Shown: piece after piece, positions 59,817 to 64,000 of the stretch
How the letters are laid out: each line of letters starts with the position of its first letter
Position numbering within the stretch: position 1 is the stretch's first letter
Assembly (NCBI GenBank): GCA_963844865.1
Contig: CAWJPY010000012.1
Coordinates: 186,001 to 250,000 of the forward strand
Source of the DNA: CAWJPY01 sp963844865
Lineage (GTDB): Bacteria > Acidobacteriota > Thermoanaerobaculia > Thermoanaerobaculales > Sulfomarinibacteraceae
Direction: 5' to 3'
Length of the DNA: 64,000 nucleotides
Position numbers and translations under genes: made by a program
The notes under the pieces: generated by a model
Told to the model about the DNA's origin: nothing
The model's input: only the letters and a program-made list of their open reading frames with translations
The model's database searches: none

Positions 59817-62246
59817 TTACTCGCACCTCAGCGCCGCCATGGGATTGATCCGGGCCGCCCGCCGAGCGGGGATGATGGCGGCGGCCAGACCCACCGCCAC
59901 CATGATCGTGGCCACCGAGACATAGCTCACCGGATCGCCGGGGGAGACCTCGAAGAGCATGCTCCGCAACGCCGTACCGAGCAGCCACGCCATCAGCCCG
60001 CCCATGGCGATCCCGAGCACGATGAGCCGTGCGCTGCGCCGGATCACCGCCAGGAGCACCCCCCGCGGGTCGGCGCCCACCGCCATCCGGAGGCCGATCT
60101 CGTGGGTCTGCTGCCCCACCGTGTGCGACATGACGCCGTACAGACCGCCGATGGCCAGCACCATCCCCACCAGGGAGAAGGCAGACAGGAGCCAGGCGAC
60201 GTCGGACTGCGACTGCGAGTTCTCGCGCACGATCTCGTCCATGGTCGCGACCTCATACAGGGCGAGGTCCGGATCCAGCCGCCAGACGGCGCGCCGAACG
60301 TCGTCGGCGAGGGCCCCCGGCGCGCCGTGGGTCCGGACGACGAAGGTGGTCGTCGCGCTGGCGACCTGGGACTGCGGCAGCAGCGTCTCGAAGCGGACGT
60401 CGGAGTCGAGCGACGTCTGGCGGTAGTCGCCCATGACGCCGATGACCTCGAGCCACGGCCGGCTCGACTCGCGCGGCCCGAACTTCACCCGCTTCCCGAG
60501 GGCGCTCTCGCCGGGCCAGAAGTGCTCCGCCATGTACCGGTTGATGACGATGACCCCGGGGGTGTCCGCACGGTCGGACTCGGTGAAGCTCCGACCCTCC
60601 ACGAGCGGGATGCTCATGGTCTCCAGGTAGCCGGCCGTCACCACCTCGGCGCCCACGAACACCGTGTCCGCCGGGTCCGAGATCGGGTGGTCCTCGATGG
60701 CCAGGCTCGAGTTCGAGTTGTTGTCGATCAGCGGGATGGTGGAGGTGGCCGCCGCCGACCGCACGCCGGGCAGGGCCCGGATCTCGCCGACCGCACTCTC
60801 GATGAAGCTGGCGCGCTCGCCGTCCGTGGCGTAGGTCCGCTCGGGAAGGGCCGCCCGCAGGGTGAGGAGGTGATGGGTATCGAAGCCGGCGTCCACCGAC
60901 CGCAGCGCGGCCATGCTCCGGATCATCAGGGAGGCCGAGACCAGCAACGCCAGGGCCATGGCGATCTGGATCACGACCAGGGCGTCGCGACGCAGCGCCA
61001 TGCCGCGCCCGCCCAGCACCGACCGCGTGCCGGTGCGGATGAGCTCGGAGAAGGAGGAGCGCGTCGCGCGGACGGCGGCAGGCAGGCCGAAGCCGAGCGT
61101 GGTCAGGCCGAGGAGCCCGGAGGCGAAGGCGAGCGCCCGGCCGTCGATCGCGATCCGGCCCACCTTGCCGACGGTGGCGTCCAGGCCCGCGGCGAGGAGG
61201 CCGACGCCGAGGTGGGCGAGGACCAGTCCGAGGACTCCTCCGCACACCGCCAGCAGGGCCGACTCCGTGAGGACCTGGCGGACGATCCGGGAGGTCTCGG
61301 CCCCCAGGGCCGCGCGCACCGCGAACTCCCGCTCCCGGCCCCGGGCCAGGACGATGAGCAGGTTGGCCACGTTCACCGCCGCGATCAGCAACACCAGGAG
61401 GACGGCCGTGGAGAGCACGAAGAGCACCGGCCGGGCCCTTCGACCCCGCAGCACCTCGTCCAGCGGCGTGATGGTGACGCCGTAGCCGCGGTTGGTCCGA
61501 GGGAAGTCCATCGCCTGCCGCTCGGCGACCGCGGTGAGCTCGGCGCGTGTGGCCTCCAGGTCGGCGCCCGGGCGCAGCCGTGCCAGTGCCAGGAAGTTCC
61601 GGCTGCCTCTGCCGAAGACCTCGGGGTCGTACGTGAACGGCGCCAGAAGCTCGAACCGGCCGAGGGCCGTCTCGATCTCCGGCGGAAGCACCCCGAGGAC
61701 GAGCGTGCCGACGCCGTCCAGGGTGACCGTCGTGCCCACCACGTCGGGCCGCGCCCCGAAGCGACTGCGCCAGCAGCTGTCGGAGAGGGTGACCACCGGG
61801 GCGCTGCCGGGGCGATCGTCGTCGGCGCCGTGGCTGCGACCGAGAGCTGCGCCCACACCGAGGGTGCGCAGGATGCCGGAGGTGGCGCGGATCATCGTCA
61901 TGCGCTGCGGGCCCTCGGCGCCGCTCAGGTTGACGGCCTCGTAGGTGTAGATGGCGGTGGCGTCGAACGACGAGCTCTGGTCCCGCCAGGCCTCGTAGTC
62001 CGGCAGCGCGACGGTCATCCGGGTCCACCCCGCCGACGGCTTCGATGAGAACAGCGCCACCAGTCGATCCGGTGCGGGAAACGGCGGCGGCTGGAGGAGC
62101 ATGGCGTCCACCGCGCTGAAGACCGCGACGCTGGCGCCGATGCCGAGACCCAGCGTGAGCACGGAGATCACGCTCACGGCCGGGTTCCGGAGCAGGATCC
62201 GCACAGCGACGCGGAGATCGTGGATCAGAGCTCCCATCGCGCTCAT
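59817..62246 (-). CDS. ABC transporter permease, ADOP/MacB-FtsX type
   Basis: 809 residues. MacB_PCD and FtsX domains: the first membrane helix VSVISVLTLGLGIGASVAVFSAVDAMLL (about 23-50), a periplasmic domain of about 210 residues, three helices (RPVLFVLSTAVLLVLLIAAVNVANLLIV; ALLAVCGGVLGLVLAHLGVGLLAAG; LLGLTTLGFGLPAAV), then a second periplasmic domain and four helices at the C-terminus (ending RAARINPMAALRCE). Duplicated halves of this kind are the ADOP arrangement frequent in Acidobacteriota. ATG 62237 (M4) has AGGAGGAGG at good spacing and may be the true start. It forms an exporter with the ATPase and HlyD genes upstream. Confidence 0.92.
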   Translation of the reverse strand: MSAMGALIHDLRVAVRILLRNPAVSVISVLTLGLGIGASVAVFSAVDAMLLQPPPFPAPDRLVALFSSKPSAGWTRMTVALPDYEAWRDQSSSFDATAIYTYEAVNLSGAEGPQRMTMIRATSGILRTLGVGAALGRSHGADDDRPGSAPVVTLSDSCWRSRFGARPDVVGTTVTLDGVGTLVLGVLPPEIETALGRFELLAPFTYDPEVFGRGSRNFLALARLRPGADLEATRAELTAVAERQAMDFPRTNRGYGVTITPLDEVLRGRRARPVLFVLSTAVLLVLLIAAVNVANLLIVLARGREREFAVRAALGAETSRIVRQVLTESALLAVCGGVLGLVLAHLGVGLLAAGLDATVGKVGRIAIDGRALAFASGLLGLTTLGFGLPAAVRATRSSFSELIRTGTRSVLGGRGMALRRDALVVIQIAMALALLVSASLMIRSMAALRSVDAGFDTHHLLTLRAALPERTYATDGERASFIESAVGEIRALPGVRSAAATSTIPLIDNNSNSSLAIEDHPISDPADTVFVGAEVVTAGYLETMSIPLVEGRSFTESDRADTPGVIVINRYMAEHFWPGESALGKRVKFGPRESSRPWLEVIGVMGDYRQTSLDSDVRFETLLPQSQVASATTTFVVRTHGAPGALADDVRRAVWRLDPDLALYEVATMDEIVRENSQSQSDVAWLLSAFSLVGMVLAIGGLYGVMSHTVGQQTHEIGLRMAVGADPRGVLLAVIRRSARLIVLGIAMGGLMAWLLGTALRSMLFEVSPGDPVSYVSVATIMVAVGLAAAIIPARRAARINPMAALRCE

Positions 62247-62253
62247 CCTCCTC

Positions 62254-62970
62254 CTAGGCCAGGACCTCCCGGAGGCTGGGGTCCGTCTCGTCGACGACCT
62301 GGCCGTCGAACAGGTAGATGGTCCGTCCGGCGTACCGCAGGTACCGGGGGTCGTGGGTCACCATACAGATCGTGCATCCCTCCTCGTGGAGGCCCCTCAG
62401 GAGATCCATGACGGTCTCACCACTGCGCGAGTCGAGGTTTCCCGTGGGCTCGTCGGCGAGCAGGACCAGGGGCTTGCCCACCAGGGCCCGGGCCACCGCC
62501 ACCCGCTGCTGCTGGCCGCCGGAGAGCTGGGAGGGGTAGTGGTTGAGGCGATGCTCCATCCCGACCATCTCCAGCGCCTCGCGGACCATGGATCGACGGT
62601 GCGGGGTCGGCGTCGTGCGGTACACGAGGGGCAGCTCCACGTTCTCGAACACCGTCAGGTCCCCGATGAGGTTGAAGCTCTGGAAGATGAAGCCGATGGC
62701 CTCGTTGCGCAGGCGGGCGCGCTCGCGGATGGTGAGGGTCTCCACGGGGTGACCGTTGAGCAGGTAGCGGCCGTCCGAGGGCGTGTCGAGCAGACCCATG
62801 ATGGACAGCAGGGTCGACTTGCCGCAGCCCGACGGGCCGGACACGGTGACGAACTCGCCCTGGGAGATGTCGAGGTGCACGTCGGCGAGGGCGTGGGTCT
62901 CCACCTCGTCGGTCATGAAGACCTTCTTGAGTCCCTCCATGCGGATCAGCGGCTGGCCGTTGTCGTCCAT
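62254..62970 (-). CDS. ABC transporter ATP-binding protein, MacB/LolD type
   Basis: 238 residues. Walker A GPSGCGKST, Q-loop FIFQSFNLIGDLTVFENVELPL, signature LSGGQQQRVAVARALVGKPLVLLADEPTGNLD (Walker B DEPTG), H-loop VTHDPRY. This is the MacB/LolD/FtsE type that powers mechanotransmission of lipoproteins, peptides or macrolide-like compounds instead of transport through a channel. It lies eight bases upstream of the permease gene. Confidence 0.95.
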   Translation of the reverse strand: MDDNGQPLIRMEGLKKVFMTDEVETHALADVHLDISQGEFVTVSGPSGCGKSTLLSIMGLLDTPSDGRYLLNGHPVETLTIRERARLRNEAIGFIFQSFNLIGDLTVFENVELPLVYRTTPTPHRRSMVREALEMVGMEHRLNHYPSQLSGGQQQRVAVARALVGKPLVLLADEPTGNLDSRSGETVMDLLRGLHEEGCTICMVTHDPRYLRYAGRTIYLFDGQVVDETDPSLREVLA

Positions 62971-62988
62971 GATGTCACCTTTCTGGGC

Positions 62989-64000
62989 TCACTTCAGTCT
63001 GATGCGGTCGGAGTCGTCCCAACGGGACGTGTCGGACAGGATCACCCGGTCGCCCTCGGCGAGCCCCGAGAGCACCTCGACGGTGTCGACGGACGAACGG
63101 CCCAGCGCGACCTGGACACGCGCCGCGTGATCGCCGTCTGGGGACAGGCGGTACAGCCCCACGGTCTCGTTCTCCTGGCTCTGGACGGGCCGTCCGACGT
63201 AGAGCACGTTCGGGAGGCTGTCGATCTGGATCGTGCCGTCCACCGCCAGATCGGGCCGGGCGCCCTCGGGGAGCGTGCCGAGGAGCCGGACGTCGACCGT
63301 CACCGTGCCCTCGCGCACCGACGGGTCGATCCGCGCCACGATGCCCTCGACGAGGCCGTTGCGGGTGTCCACACTCACCGACAGGCCCGACCGCACGTCC
63401 CGGGCGCGGGTCGCCGGCACCTTGATCTCGGCCTGGAGCCGGTCCGGCTCGGCGATCCTCGCCAGCATCGCGCCCGCCGACACCCGTTGGCCGATCTCCA
63501 CCGGCACCTCCTGGACGACGCCGTCGATGGTGGCGCGCACGGTGAGGGCCTCGAGCTGCTCGGTCCGCAGACGCTCGAGCGCCCGCTGCTGCTCGAGCTC
63601 GGCCTTCTTGGCCTTGACGATCGCGCGGTCCGAGTCGGCGCTCACGCTGAGCCGCTTGGTCTCGATCTCCCGCCGGGTGGTGAATGCCTCCGCCAGTGCC
63701 ACCGACGACTTGAGCTGGATCTCCGAGATGAGCCCCTTGGCGAAGAGCTCGTGGTCCGCCTGCGCCTGGAGCGTCGCGCGCACGTAGTCGGCCTCCACCT
63801 CGGCGGCGGCGGCGCGCCGGTCCAGCTCCCCCGACTCCAGCTTCAGGCGGAGGCTGTCCAGCTCGGCCTCGGCCCGGCGCAGCGCGCTCTCGGCGTCGAC
63901 CGCCGCCCGCTCCACCTCGGGGTCTCTCAGCTCGAGCAGGACCTGCCGTGCCGTGACCCGATCGCCGGGGGCCACCTTGATGGCATCCACGCGGCCCGCA
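62989..64000 (-). CDS. HlyD/MacA-type periplasmic adaptor, N-terminus outside window
   Basis: At least 333 residues. The frame runs to the right edge of the window, which shows AGRVDAIKVAPGDRVTARQVLLEL, part of a lipoyl-type half-motif, so the N-terminus and membrane anchor are outside. A long coiled-coil hairpin follows (LRRAEAELDSLRLKLESGELDRRAAAAEVEA; LERLRTEQLEALTVRATIDGVVQEVPVEIGQRVSAG) and the beta-barrel domain (ETLPNVLYVGRPVQSQENETVG). It bridges the inner-membrane ABC exporter to an outer-membrane channel, which is not in the window. Confidence 0.9.
   Translation of the reverse strand, partial: AGRVDAIKVAPGDRVTARQVLLELRDPEVERAAVDAESALRRAEAELDSLRLKLESGELDRRAAAAEVEADYVRATLQAQADHELFAKGLISEIQLKSSVALAEAFTTRREIETKRLSVSADSDRAIVKAKKAELEQQRALERLRTEQLEALTVRATIDGVVQEVPVEIGQRVSAGAMLARIAEPDRLQAEIKVPATRARDVRSGLSVSVDTRNGLVEGIVARIDPSVREGTVTVDVRLLGTLPEGARPDLAVDGTIQIDSLPNVLYVGRPVQSQENETVGLYRLSPDGDHAARVQVALGRSSVDTVEVLSGLAEGDRVILSDTSRWDDSDRIRLK

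Overview
The window is a GC-rich, densely packed bacterial chromosome segment (by eye about two-thirds G+C or more) with about 50 protein genes and no rRNA, tRNA or CRISPR that I can recognise. Several things point to Acidobacteriota or a neighbouring deep phylum, perhaps Myxococcota-like: serine/threonine kinases fused to TolB-like propellers, an ADOP-type FtsX permease with a MacAB-like ATPase and adaptor, PadR/membrane-protein pairs, a DUF2378 (TIGR02265) protein, and many secreted beta-helix and SIMPL proteins. This placement is inference; no marker gene is present.

Layout. 1-3.3 kb: a truncated DUF2378 gene and a NarL-type two-component pair. 3.3-4.1 kb: a patchwork of repeats around a broken S23 (four-helix-bundle) gene, ending in 20 perfect copies of a 13-bp unit. 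4.1-11.6 kb: a compact chemotaxis operon (cheA-cheW-mcp-cheY-cheB-cheR-cheX, minus strand, nearly all genes overlapping) with a solo receiver gene opposite. 11.6-15.5 kb: mostly unknown or secreted proteins. 15.5-17.5 kb: an Ada-AlkA/Ogt alkylation-repair pair. 17.7-28.1 kb: a broken acyl-CoA synthetase and three tandem translationally coupled kinase-propeller paralogues. 28-38.5 kb: lipoproteins, a beta-helix protein, prolyl oligopeptidase, sulfatase-like lipoprotein, SIMPL protein, esterase-TPR, pseudouridine synthase and TspO. 39-40.7 kb: a PAS-PP2C phosphatase. 40.8-45 kb: a two-gene respiratory module made of a ferredoxin-like subunit and a NrfD/HybB membrane subunit fused to a 14-haem cytochrome c. 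45-50.8 kb: a methyltransferase relic, hydrolases and a sigma-54 circuit that appears to drive cysC and a cysteine-free DsrC-like gene. 51-56.8 kb: ECF sigma/anti-sigma operon, PadR operon with an evident operator, and a lipase-like hydrolase. 56.9-64 kb: an ABC export system (HlyD-ATPase-permease) followed by an NtrC/NtrB-type pair.

Many otherwise good genes are broken by one-base frame changes (about 18.7, 18.9, 19.1, 23.05, 51.9, 52.2, 54.95, 56.2 and 58.5 kb, plus three within 16.8-16.9 kb). In nearly every case the extended homology resumes at once in the next frame, and usually one extra base explains it. I read most of these as assembly or sequencing indels and not as true pseudogenes, and have annotated the genes across the breaks.

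The most interesting items are the NrfD-multihaem fusion, the sigma-54/cysC/DsrC-like circuit with duplicated 22-23 bp upstream sites, and the repeat mosaic at 3.4-4.1 kb.
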